In this document: in pieces, positions 1-7,364 of the stretch
Layout of the letters: each line of letters begins with the position of its first letter
Numbering within the stretch: the first letter of the stretch is position 1
Origin: Promethearchaeota archaeon
GTDB lineage: Archaea; Asgardarchaeota; Lokiarchaeia; Sigyniarchaeales; SOKP01
NCBI GenBank assembly: GCA_008080735.1
Contig: SHMW01000027.1
Span: forward strand, 1 to 35,239
Length of the DNA stretch: 35,239 nucleotides
Direction of reading: 5' to 3'
Notes under the pieces: generated by a model
What the model was told of the DNA's origin: nothing
What the model saw: only the letters and a program-made list of their open reading frames with translations
Database searches by the model: none
Position numbers and translations under genes: made by a program

Positions 1-39
1 TTAATAGAATAAAGACTATATATTTTGCTATGAAAAATT

Positions 40-573
40 ATGAGCCATAAGCGAGATTATTACCTGAAGGTAATTATTCTGGGGGAATCAGCGGTTGGAA
101 AAACAAGCTTGGTTCTCAGATTTGTTTCTAATAGATTTATGGAAGATTATCGTTCCACAATAGGTACCAACATCTATATGAAAGATGTTAAATTATCAAA
201 TGGGCACACATATAATCTAAATTTGTGGGATATAGCCGGGCAAGAACGTTGGGCAAGGATGAGACATAAATACTATAAAGGGGGGCAAGGGGCAATTATT
301 GTTGGAGATTTGACACGACCATCTACGTTTGACCAGATTAAAGATTTTTGGATCCCCGATCTAAGCAAGTTCCTTTCAGATATACCCATATTACTTGTCG
401 GAAACAAAAATGATTTGGACCAAACAATAACTTATGAAGAGATAGAAGATTTAAAAGACGAGATTGGTGCGATGTATAAAATAATAACTTCGGCTAAGAC
501 AGGAGAGAATGTTGAAACTGCTTTTAAAACGTTAACCCGAGAAATAATTAAAGAAAATAATAGAAAAAATTAG
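40..573 (+). CDS. Rab/Ras-like small GTPase
   Basis: A 177-residue Ras-superfamily GTPase that should switch between GTP- and GDP-bound forms. All five nucleotide-binding motifs are visible: P-loop GESAVGKTS (about residues 15-23), switch I threonine in STIGTN, switch II WDIAGQE with the catalytic Gln, NKND for guanine recognition, and TSAK. WDIAGQE and the overall length fit the Rab/Arf-like GTPases that are abundant in Asgard archaea. The C-terminus (ENNRKN) has no cysteine, so the prenylation that anchors eukaryotic Rabs to membranes is not possible here. The stop overlaps the stop of the opposite-strand dehydrogenase by 4 nt. The effector and the biological process are unknown. The ATG at 40 is the natural start because the P-loop begins about 14 residues later, as is usual. 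Confidence 0.95.
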   Translation: MSHKRDYYLKVIILGESAVGKTSLVLRFVSNRFMEDYRSTIGTNIYMKDVKLSNGHTYNLNLWDIAGQERWARMRHKYYKGGQGAIIVGDLTRPSTFDQIKDFWIPDLSKFLSDIPILLVGNKNDLDQTITYEEIEDLKDEIGAMYKIITSAKTGENVETAFKTLTREIIKENNRKN

Positions 574-1550
574 ATTTCCACGACTCTTTTAATATATTTT
601 CGCTCTCCCGATTCTAAATGCTCCTCAAAAGCGGTTTGTAAGTCGTTAAGCTTTACTATTTCACTTACAAACCATTCTGGATGGACTTTTTCATTTTTAA
701 TCAGATCTATTGATGCCATAATATCGTCCCTATCATGTGAAAGACAACCTTTAATACCAACTTCCTTATTATTAATTAGAAAGGTGGGCAATTCCACCGT
801 ACCTTTATGAATCCCTTCAAGAAGAATAGTTCCTCCGCGCTCAATCATACTGATTCCAAGCATTAGGGTCTCTTCATTTCCCACGCAGTCAAATATGTAG
901 GTGGGGCTGCCTTTTTTTTTTATGAATCGCTTTATTTTGCTCTTAGAGGGGGGAAAGGATTCAGTTGCTCCAAATTCCATCGCTTTATTCCTTAAAAATT
1001 CTTGAGGCTCTATCACAATTATATAATCGGGATTCTTCACGCCCAGTAAGGTATCTAAAAAACTTAGCCCAATATTTCCCCCACCAATAATCATTATTTT
1101 TTCATTCTTCCCAATTTGAGAAAGTTTCATCGCGCGGGTGACATTAGCAAAGGATTCAATCATCACGGCTTCTTTTAAGGAGATATTATCGGGCACGTGA
1201 AAGAGATACTTCTGCGGTACCAGAACATATTCAGCAAAACCACCGTTTTGAAATATACCGAGACCACCCAATTCTCCTTGACTGATATCGAGTTTAACAT
1301 TAATGCCAACCACTTTATCCCCTATACTAAATCCACTTATATCAGTACCCAGCTCTTTTATTATTCCAGAAAACTCGTGTCCCATAATGAGAGGTGTTTG
1401 ATACATTTTGTTACAGAAATTATGGATGTCGGAACCACAGATTCCGCAATAATGAACTTTAACAAGCGCATCCACTTTTCCAATTTCTGGTTTTGGATAA
1501 TCTTCACGATATTCAATCTTTTTTACATCTTGAAATATTGCTGCTTTCAT
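570..1550 (-). CDS. Zinc-dependent medium-chain dehydrogenase/reductase
   Basis: A member of the MDR alcohol dehydrogenase superfamily (sorbitol/threonine dehydrogenase-like), predicted to oxidise an alcohol or polyol with NAD(P). Catalytic zinc ligands are visible: the Cys in CGICGSDIH, the His-Glu pair in GHEFSG, and the Glu of MIESFAN. The Rossmann nucleotide site is IIGGGNIGLS. The four-cysteine structural zinc lobe found in many MDR enzymes is absent: the stretch between the GDKV segment and the FAEYV segment has no Cys. The frame can be extended to a TTG at 1559, but MKAAIFQ from the ATG at 1550 is the typical family start, so I chose that. It converges on the GTPase gene with a 4-nt overlap. 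The substrate cannot be assigned from sequence alone. Confidence 0.9.
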   Translation of the reverse strand: MKAAIFQDVKKIEYREDYPKPEIGKVDALVKVHYCGICGSDIHNFCNKMYQTPLIMGHEFSGIIKELGTDISGFSIGDKVVGINVKLDISQGELGGLGIFQNGGFAEYVLVPQKYLFHVPDNISLKEAVMIESFANVTRAMKLSQIGKNEKIMIIGGGNIGLSFLDTLLGVKNPDYIIVIEPQEFLRNKAMEFGATESFPPSKSKIKRFIKKKGSPTYIFDCVGNEETLMLGISMIERGGTILLEGIHKGTVELPTFLINNKEVGIKGCLSHDRDDIMASIDLIKNEKVHPEWFVSEIVKLNDLQTAFEEHLESGERKYIKRVVEI

Positions 1551-1761
1551 TATTATCAATTTAAGATATTTTTAGTTGAGTTCTAATATAGAACTCTTAT
1601 TCTTCGTTTTTAATTAGTCAAATATTATAATTAACATTATGGTTTTTTGATTCTGTTTTTGTTCGAAATCACTTACGTTTTATGGTTTGTAAACAAAACT
1701 TTTATGTAAGGAAAACATTTTTCTGTATTATTAGAATTATTTCTTAAAGGTTGATTTAATA

Positions 1762-2451
1762 TTGGAAGTTGCGCAGGAAGAACATATTAAAGGAGGAGGG
1801 AAAATTCGGAGTTTCATTCTGGGATTTAACGACGGTCTTATTAGTGTCTTCACCTTATTGGTGGGTATTGCGGCTGCGACTTTAAGACAAGGAAATGAAT
1901 TTGTCATTTTAACCGGTATGGCAGCCCTCGTCTCTGGATCTATTAGTATGGGGCTCGGGGAATATATCTCATCAAAAAGTGAGGCTCAATATATTAAGAA
2001 TGAGATGAAACGGGAGAGAGCAGAAATCAAACTATTTCCTGAAGAAGAGGAAGAAGAGGTTAGACAGATTTTAATGAAATGGGGGCTCAAAGGAGAAACA
2101 TTGGAGGGAGCTGTTAACACGATCACTTCAGATACACAATCTTGGATCGATTTTTTAATTAAAAGCGAACTTGGATTAGAGGAACCTGAAAGTCCCTTGA
2201 TTGGAGGGGGAATAACATTCGTGGCATTTGTTCTTGGTTCGTTAATCACGTTATTTCCGTATTTTATTCCGATTGGATTGACTTCTCTTATAATATCATC
2301 AATAATCTCCTTTTCGATGTTATTTATCGTTGGGGGATTAAAAACACGGATAACCGGAGGGAGTTTTGTAAAAAGCGGCATAGAAATGGTAATAGTGGGT
2401 CTTATTGGTTTTTTCGTGTCATATTTCGTTGGAACGTGGCTCGAGCCGTAA
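1762..2451 (+). CDS. VIT1/CCC1-family iron/manganese transporter
   Basis: A 229-residue membrane protein of the vacuolar iron transporter family, which exports or sequesters Fe(II) or Mn(II) by proton antiport. The first helix carries the hallmark FNDGLISVFTLLVG with the conserved Asp, followed by a second helix with the GSISMGLGEYIS signature. A charged soluble segment rich in glutamate (about residues 75-130, including six consecutive Glu) corresponds to the cytoplasmic metal-binding domain. Three more hydrophobic helices make up the C-terminal part, giving the expected five. The only sensible start is a TTG at 1762, with a weak AAAGG about 11 nt upstream. A T-rich tract follows the stop. 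Its neighbour rubrerythrin (4283-4861) also relates to iron and oxidative stress, but it is not in the same transcript. Confidence 0.9.
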   Translation: MEVAQEEHIKGGGKIRSFILGFNDGLISVFTLLVGIAAATLRQGNEFVILTGMAALVSGSISMGLGEYISSKSEAQYIKNEMKRERAEIKLFPEEEEEEVRQILMKWGLKGETLEGAVNTITSDTQSWIDFLIKSELGLEEPESPLIGGGITFVAFVLGSLITLFPYFIPIGLTSLIISSIISFSMLFIVGGLKTRITGGSFVKSGIEMVIVGLIGFFVSYFVGTWLEP

Positions 2452-2460
2452 AAAACAAAA

Positions 2461-2485
2461 ATTTTTTCTTTTTCTTTTTTATTTT
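2461..2485 (+). terminator. Oligo-T terminator after the VIT1-like transporter
   Basis: Immediately after the transporter stop there is a tract almost entirely of T, broken by single C and A bases, with no strong hairpin in front. Archaeal RNA polymerase terminates at such U-rich tracts. It lies between convergent genes (transporter and phosphatase), where a terminator is expected. Confidence 0.5.
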
Positions 2486-2514
2486 AATATGAGTTTATAA
2501 GGACTTAGACCCTA

Positions 2515-3366
2515 TTAAATCGGAATAATATCAATTTTCCCTTTTGTGCTGATAGAGCCAACCACCGTTGATACATGTTTAGAATAGGAGCGTGAGCTGA
2601 AGATACTAAACAATTTTTCATCGAAATATGTTTTACAACCGTTCTTAACCCTTTCGTGCGATCTTATAACATATTTAATCTTATTTTTATTGATGAAATA
2701 ATCAAAAGCTTCTTCCCCGAAGTGTTTAATTCCAGCTCCGCGACTATTTCTCTTGAATTCCTTTGAACTCCATCGAAATTCTTTAGGATCATTCCATAAC
2801 ATTTGTTTAATTACGGGATCTTTAATTTGTGTTTGATTGTTTGGCAAATCATTAATCTCATCAATATTCTCCAAACCTTCGGGAATTCCCCCGTGTAAAC
2901 AGAGAATATCATTCCAAGTTATCGCCGCTAATGGTAATTTAGAAAAGATTTGATTATATGCCCTAAAAAAAGTCTTGTTATCTTTAAATTTCAATCTCAC
3001 TTGATCGTAGAATCCATATTGTCGATTTATAATAGGATCTTCGTGGTTTCCCCGAAGTAAAATTATTCTATCTGGAATTATCTTTTTATAATAAAATAGT
3101 ACATTAATTACTTCAACTTGTTTGGCACCTCGATCGACATAATCACCTAAAAATAGAAGGATATCATAATCATCGCGGAAAAACTGTTGGATTATTTTAT
3201 GTAATGTTCCAAGATCTCCATGGAGATCGCCTACTACCATTATTTTGGCTTGAGGGATGAAGACAAGGTTTTTCTCTTCACCGAGAATCGTTTCCATATC
3301 CTTTATTAAGGATAGAATCTGGTCATTTGAATAGGTCTCAATTACTTTAAAGAATCTTTGGGGCAT
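2515..3366 (-). CDS. PPP-family serine/threonine protein phosphatase (PP1/PP2A-like)
   Basis: A 283-residue metallophosphatase that should remove phosphate from Ser/Thr residues. All PPP signatures are present: GDLHGD (46-51), GDYVDRG (74-80), LRGNHE (104-109) and HGG (158-160). Downstream, LWNDP, RGAGIKHFG and RSHE (equivalent to the RAH of PP1) follow the eukaryotic catalytic-core order. The eukaryotic SAPNY substrate-groove motif is replaced by SSRSY. There is no signal peptide or extra domain, so the protein is cytosolic. It starts at ATG 3366 and is divergent, with a 92-nt gap, from a kinase-like gene. This arrangement suggests an opposing kinase/phosphatase pair, but that is inference. 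A PPP phosphatase is the secure part; the substrate is unknown. Confidence 0.93.
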   Translation of the reverse strand: MPQRFFKVIETYSNDQILSLIKDMETILGEEKNLVFIPQAKIMVVGDLHGDLGTLHKIIQQFFRDDYDILLFLGDYVDRGAKQVEVINVLFYYKKIIPDRIILLRGNHEDPIINRQYGFYDQVRLKFKDNKTFFRAYNQIFSKLPLAAITWNDILCLHGGIPEGLENIDEINDLPNNQTQIKDPVIKQMLWNDPKEFRWSSKEFKRNSRGAGIKHFGEEAFDYFINKNKIKYVIRSHERVKNGCKTYFDEKLFSIFSSRSYSKHVSTVVGSISTKGKIDIIPI

Positions 3367-3458
3367 GCATTAATTTTTTACTTAAAACCTCTATAATTAA
3401 ATAGAGATAGAGGAAAAAAATAATTAAATTTTATTGATATAGTAAATTTCGATCAACC

Positions 3459-4271
3459 TTGAATGAGAAAAATGTAGACGTAATTAGCCGAATTTTTAAT
3501 TGGTATGACTTAGGGGATCTTTCCGAAGAGGAATTTTATAAGATGGCAAATAAAATCAATTTTGATTTAGAGAAAGAGATTATTTTCAAATGTAGTTTTA
3601 GTTATTACAAAAAATGTACGGTTTTTTCCCTAAATAAAACACCATTGCTTTTTTTAAAATATGTTCGAGAGAATTATTTTTCTGAAATATTGGGACTTCA
3701 CCTCACGCGATATTTCTTTGATCCCGCTCTCTGTTGCGATGGGTATTTAACGGGAATCTATCAAAAAGGACGCTTAATAAAACAAGAAATACCCTATATC
3801 TTAACGACGTATGTAGAAGGTGAGGATATTTCGAATTATAGATTAGCTGATTTTAAACATTATTTAGGTCGCCATTATTACCTCCATCATATATTATCGT
3901 TATATGATGTATATGATCGGCATCTTATAGTGCGAGATGATAAAAGTTTATGTAGAATAGATTTTGGGCGCTCGTTTGAAAATATGCAAAAAAATTATTT
4001 GGGGTTTGCAGATTATTTTAAGGTGAATGGAATTGATCCATCAGATAAGCAGATTCAAAATGGGTATGAAAAAGAAAAAGAAATTGTACGAAAAAATCTC
4101 GAAAATAAGAAATATGAATTGGCAAAAATCATTCGGATGATAAAAGAGCTTAAAGATGATAGAGAACTGATTTTTTTTGAGTCCCCTAAATTTGTAAATC
4201 GCCTAATTGACCATTGGAGTCAGATTAATTTCCTTGATGATATGGATTTGACAAAGATAGAATGGATATAG
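3459..4271 (+). CDS. Predicted kinase-fold protein with PI-kinase/HipA-like catalytic motifs
   Basis: A 270-residue protein with no family I can name with certainty. Its motif order matches the protein-kinase-like fold. A candidate ATP-binding Lys67 lies in LLFLKY, followed by a helix glutamate (Glu76 in SEILGL). A hydrophobic linker (IPYILTTYVEGED, 111-123) comes next, then Asp153-Arg154-His155 (YDRH) and a metal-binding Asp168 in IDFGRSF. The DRH-then-IDFG pairing is typical of PI3/4-kinases and related atypical kinases rather than classical HRD/DFG kinases. The Asn normally found a few residues after the catalytic Asp is missing (the loop reads DRHLIVRDD), so activity is uncertain. The start is TTG 3459; the next in-frame ATG at 3543 would remove the first 28 residues but leave the motifs. 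It is divergent from the PPP phosphatase. It could be a pseudokinase or a small-molecule kinase. Confidence 0.55.
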   Translation: MNEKNVDVISRIFNWYDLGDLSEEEFYKMANKINFDLEKEIIFKCSFSYYKKCTVFSLNKTPLLFLKYVRENYFSEILGLHLTRYFFDPALCCDGYLTGIYQKGRLIKQEIPYILTTYVEGEDISNYRLADFKHYLGRHYYLHHILSLYDVYDRHLIVRDDKSLCRIDFGRSFENMQKNYLGFADYFKVNGIDPSDKQIQNGYEKEKEIVRKNLENKKYELAKIIRMIKELKDDRELIFFESPKFVNRLIDHWSQINFLDDMDLTKIEWI

Positions 4272-4282
4272 AGCAATAATCT

Positions 4283-4861
4283 TTAATTTGGAGTGTCTAT
4301 TTCTTTAAAAAAGGTCTTAGAATGGTCACAGACGGGACAGTTCTCAGGGGGTTCTTCAAATTCGACATTTCCACATATCTGGCAAACATATATTTTCCTT
4401 TTTTCAATAGGAGTTCCTTTTGTAAGATATTTTGAATATAACGAGAAAAGATCCGCATGGACTTCTTCTGCATCGCGTGCTAAAGAAAATGACAATTCTG
4501 CCACCTCATTCCCTAATGATTTCGCATTTTTTTCAAATTGTTTATACATTTGTTTTGTTTCATATGTTTCCCCTTCTATAGCATCCTCTAGATTAGAAAA
4601 TGTATCTCCGGTTTTCTCTCTAAGTATTTCCTCATCAACATATACAAACTCGTCAAGATTCACTTCGGAATCAATCATGAGTGAGAGGGCACGGGTGTGA
4701 TTTTTAATATGGATACTTTCGGCAAAGGAAACAGCTTTGAAAAGATAAGCAATCTCGGGGTGATTTTCCTCCATCGCCTTTTCGGCATAAAGCTCATACT
4801 TTCTTTTCGCATTACTTTCCCCGTTAAGAGCTTCCTTTAAATTCTCAATTACAACGGACAT
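4283..4861 (-). CDS. rbr: Rubrerythrin
   Basis: A 192-residue non-haem diiron peroxidase that reduces hydrogen peroxide in anaerobes and strict microaerophiles. The N-terminal four-helix ferritin-like domain carries the expected carboxylate/histidine ligands (E in LNGESNAKRKY, AESIHIKNH, EGETYETKQMY, ARDAEEVHADLF). The C-terminal rubredoxin-like domain has the two CxxC knuckles (YVCQICG and CPVCD). Length and domain order are those of classical rubrerythrin. It has its own short upstream region, about 100 nt from the mcm stop. Its presence indicates an anaerobic lifestyle with an oxidative-stress defence. Confidence 0.96.
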   Translation of the reverse strand: MSVVIENLKEALNGESNAKRKYELYAEKAMEENHPEIAYLFKAVSFAESIHIKNHTRALSLMIDSEVNLDEFVYVDEEILREKTGDTFSNLEDAIEGETYETKQMYKQFEKNAKSLGNEVAELSFSLARDAEEVHADLFSLYSKYLTKGTPIEKRKIYVCQICGNVEFEEPPENCPVCDHSKTFFKEIDTPN

Positions 4862-4963
4862 AGGTTTTATCGAATAATGCTTTATTATGCTGCAAAAGAA
4901 TTATTGATTTTTAATCATTATTATTATGCTTAATAATTTTTAGAAAAATAGAGAAGAGAAAGA

Positions 4964-7099
4964 TTAAGAATCCTTTGAGGTAAACTTAATATGCCCAACA
5001 CGCGGTTCATAGAGCGTTCCCTCCGTAACGAGCTCTGAGAGGGCATTTTTGATAAAGTCTTCATCCAATCCCTCCTCTAAATCAAGGATTTGAATTATAT
5101 TTTTCTTTTCCAGCATTTTCCAATTATTCTCTTCAAAAATTTCCTTCAATCTTGAAAGCAATTTGTCGAGTTTATTCAATTTACTTCTAGATTCTCCAAC
5201 AAAAATTCTATCCATATCAATTTTTCCTGTAGTTTTATCATAACCTGTGTCTTTAAGATATCGATCAAATAGTTGAATGATCGCATCTACATCTTCCTTT
5301 AAGACGTCTTCTCTAAGTGCCATCTTCGCATGTGCTTCACTTAATCTCACAAGAGCATCAAGATTTCGAGCTAATATAGATACTATCGCATCTTCACTAT
5401 CATATTCTCCTCTCAATTTCAAGTAAAACTCTTTTATCTGTTCTTTCGCCTCATTTGTAAGAAATGGACGACAATTTCTCTTCGCATATTTGATATATTT
5501 TTTAAGTAAATCGCCTGGAATGGGTGCGATAATTTTTTCCTCCTCAGAGGCGGTATCTGACTCCCTCATCGCATTTTCTAGAATAAATTCGGCCATCTGT
5601 GCATCGTCAGCCCTATTCGGGCGATCTATCACTACAAAAATAAGATCAAAGCGCGAAAGAAGGGAGGGAGGTAATCGTATGTTTTGAGTAGGCGTTTTAT
5701 AGATATCATATCGACCAGAATGTGGATTTGCTGCCGCGATAATTGCTGTTTCTGCTTTAAGAGTGGCAACAATCCCCGCTTTAGCTATACTAATCGTTTG
5801 CTGTTCCATCCCTTCGTGTAAAGCCGATCTATCCGCCGAGTCCATCTTATCAAACTCGTCTATCGCCGCAACACCGCCATTTGCCAATACCATGGCACCG
5901 GCTTCTAAATTCATCTGACCGGTATCAGCGTCCTTAATAACCGCAGCAGTTAATCCTACTGCCGTAGAGCCTTTTCCAGAAGTATAAAGCCCTCGAGGAG
6001 AGATTTCAACAGAGCTTTTTAAGATTTCCGATTTGCCAGTTCCAGGATCCCCTACAAAGAGTACGTGAATATCTCCACGTTTATATCCTCCCCCGGGCTT
6101 CTTTTTTCGCGTCCCACTAAATAAGCTCAGCGCACAAGCCATTTTAAGGTCATCTCTTCCATAAATTGTGGGGGCTAGTGAGCGTGCGATCTTTTTTTGG
6201 ATCATCGGCTCTTTGGCGAGTTTCTGTATCTCTTCTTTCTCCTCTTTAGTAATATCAATTTGTTCTTCACTTTTATCCTCTGGATCGATATAATTCACTT
6301 CCACGAATGTTTTGAAGAGAGTGGAATTATTACTTCTCATTGATGTAGCTAAAACAGAACGAAAAACACCCATAAGTTTAACTCGATCACCCGGCTTGAC
6401 ATAGTCGACTAACTCTTGAGTAAGGATTGCTTGAACCGATCGCGGAATTCTTCCTGCCGGTAGATCTTCAGGTACTTCTTGTATTGTAATACTCTGCCAA
6501 TCGATAAATTCAGATTTTTTAGTGATTAATCGAAAATCTGATTTTGCTTTTGCCTTGCAACGTTTATTCACGCAAAAACCCGGCCATTTAATTTTTGAAG
6601 TAAGCTGAATAACTTCAAAGGTGGCGCCACAAACAAGACATTCAAAGGTGGCTTTGGTGAGTTTTGGTCTAATTGTGGAACTTCGAATTGTGATTCCTTT
6701 TAACCAGACTAATTGATCTATATGTTTGGAGCGTAGTCCTCGAATAGTAACGCCTAAAGTGCTTTTTTCATCCTGAGAGGATACGCGCACAAAATAGTCA
6801 TCGTAGCTGAGTTTTCCTCCAGAAAGATATTTAAGGCTGTTTTTGAAAGCTTCGACAGCTTCGTCTAATAAGGCTTCGGGATCCTTTTTAAGCATTTCTG
6901 CGAGTTTTGGATCAAAAGATAAGAGATCTTCATAGGAAAAAACTAATGAATTTCTTCCTTTCGAATCAACTTCTTTGATCTGTTCATAATACTTATATTC
7001 TCCCGGAGATTCTTCAAAATGGCGATAAAAATCCTCAAATTTCTGAACTGGGTTAATGGGTGTAGAAGGACTTGATATAGGTTGGGTAATGATTATCAC
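4964..7099 (-). CDS. mcm: MCM replicative DNA helicase
   Basis: A 711-residue homohexameric helicase that unwinds DNA ahead of the archaeal replication fork. The N-terminal domain has the zinc knuckle (CLVC and CVNKRC). The AAA+ core shows Walker A GDPGTGKSE, the MCM-specific Walker B AAIDEFDKM, sensor 1 IIAAANP, and the arginine finger in LLSRFDLIF. The last 80 or so residues look like the usual winged helix (LEEGLDEDFIKNAL and following). The start is GTG 7099, and length is typical. No intein is present. The gins23 gene lies about 3.7 kb away on the other strand and topo VI is next to that, giving a replication-related neighbourhood. Confidence 0.98.
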   Translation of the reverse strand: MIIITQPISSPSTPINPVQKFEDFYRHFEESPGEYKYYEQIKEVDSKGRNSLVFSYEDLLSFDPKLAEMLKKDPEALLDEAVEAFKNSLKYLSGGKLSYDDYFVRVSSQDEKSTLGVTIRGLRSKHIDQLVWLKGITIRSSTIRPKLTKATFECLVCGATFEVIQLTSKIKWPGFCVNKRCKAKAKSDFRLITKKSEFIDWQSITIQEVPEDLPAGRIPRSVQAILTQELVDYVKPGDRVKLMGVFRSVLATSMRSNNSTLFKTFVEVNYIDPEDKSEEQIDITKEEKEEIQKLAKEPMIQKKIARSLAPTIYGRDDLKMACALSLFSGTRKKKPGGGYKRGDIHVLFVGDPGTGKSEILKSSVEISPRGLYTSGKGSTAVGLTAAVIKDADTGQMNLEAGAMVLANGGVAAIDEFDKMDSADRSALHEGMEQQTISIAKAGIVATLKAETAIIAAANPHSGRYDIYKTPTQNIRLPPSLLSRFDLIFVVIDRPNRADDAQMAEFILENAMRESDTASEEEKIIAPIPGDLLKKYIKYAKRNCRPFLTNEAKEQIKEFYLKLRGEYDSEDAIVSILARNLDALVRLSEAHAKMALREDVLKEDVDAIIQLFDRYLKDTGYDKTTGKIDMDRIFVGESRSKLNKLDKLLSRLKEIFEENNWKMLEKKNIIQILDLEEGLDEDFIKNALSELVTEGTLYEPRVGHIKFTSKDS

Positions 7100-7364
7100 T
7101 CTTTCTTTTTTATATTTACTAAAATATATCTATTAAATTTTTAATCCTCTTATTAATAAAATAATAATGTCGTTAGTTTAAAGCCGAGAGTAGCGAATTT
7201 CTATAAATATATCAATTGATCATAGATTTCCTAAATAATCGTAGAGTAATTAAAAGATTATTATATTAATTAGGTAATAAGAGAGGTAATAAAGAGTGGG
7301 GGTCTGGAAAATTAGTGAAAGAAATTTTGGAATTTTATCACAGACAATATAAGCATATTAAATT

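Noticed and set aside
1197..1586. Plus-strand frame opposite the dehydrogenase
   Set aside because: It is antisense to a gene with intact catalytic motifs and shows no domain of its own.
3459..4271. HipA-type toxin of a toxin-antitoxin pair
   Set aside because: There is no HipB-like DNA-binding partner gene next to it; the neighbours are a phosphatase and rubrerythrin.
7100..7364. Small gene in the mcm/HEAT intergenic region
   Set aside because: The only notable frame is a 23-codon GTG frame with no ribosome-binding site or recognisable motif.
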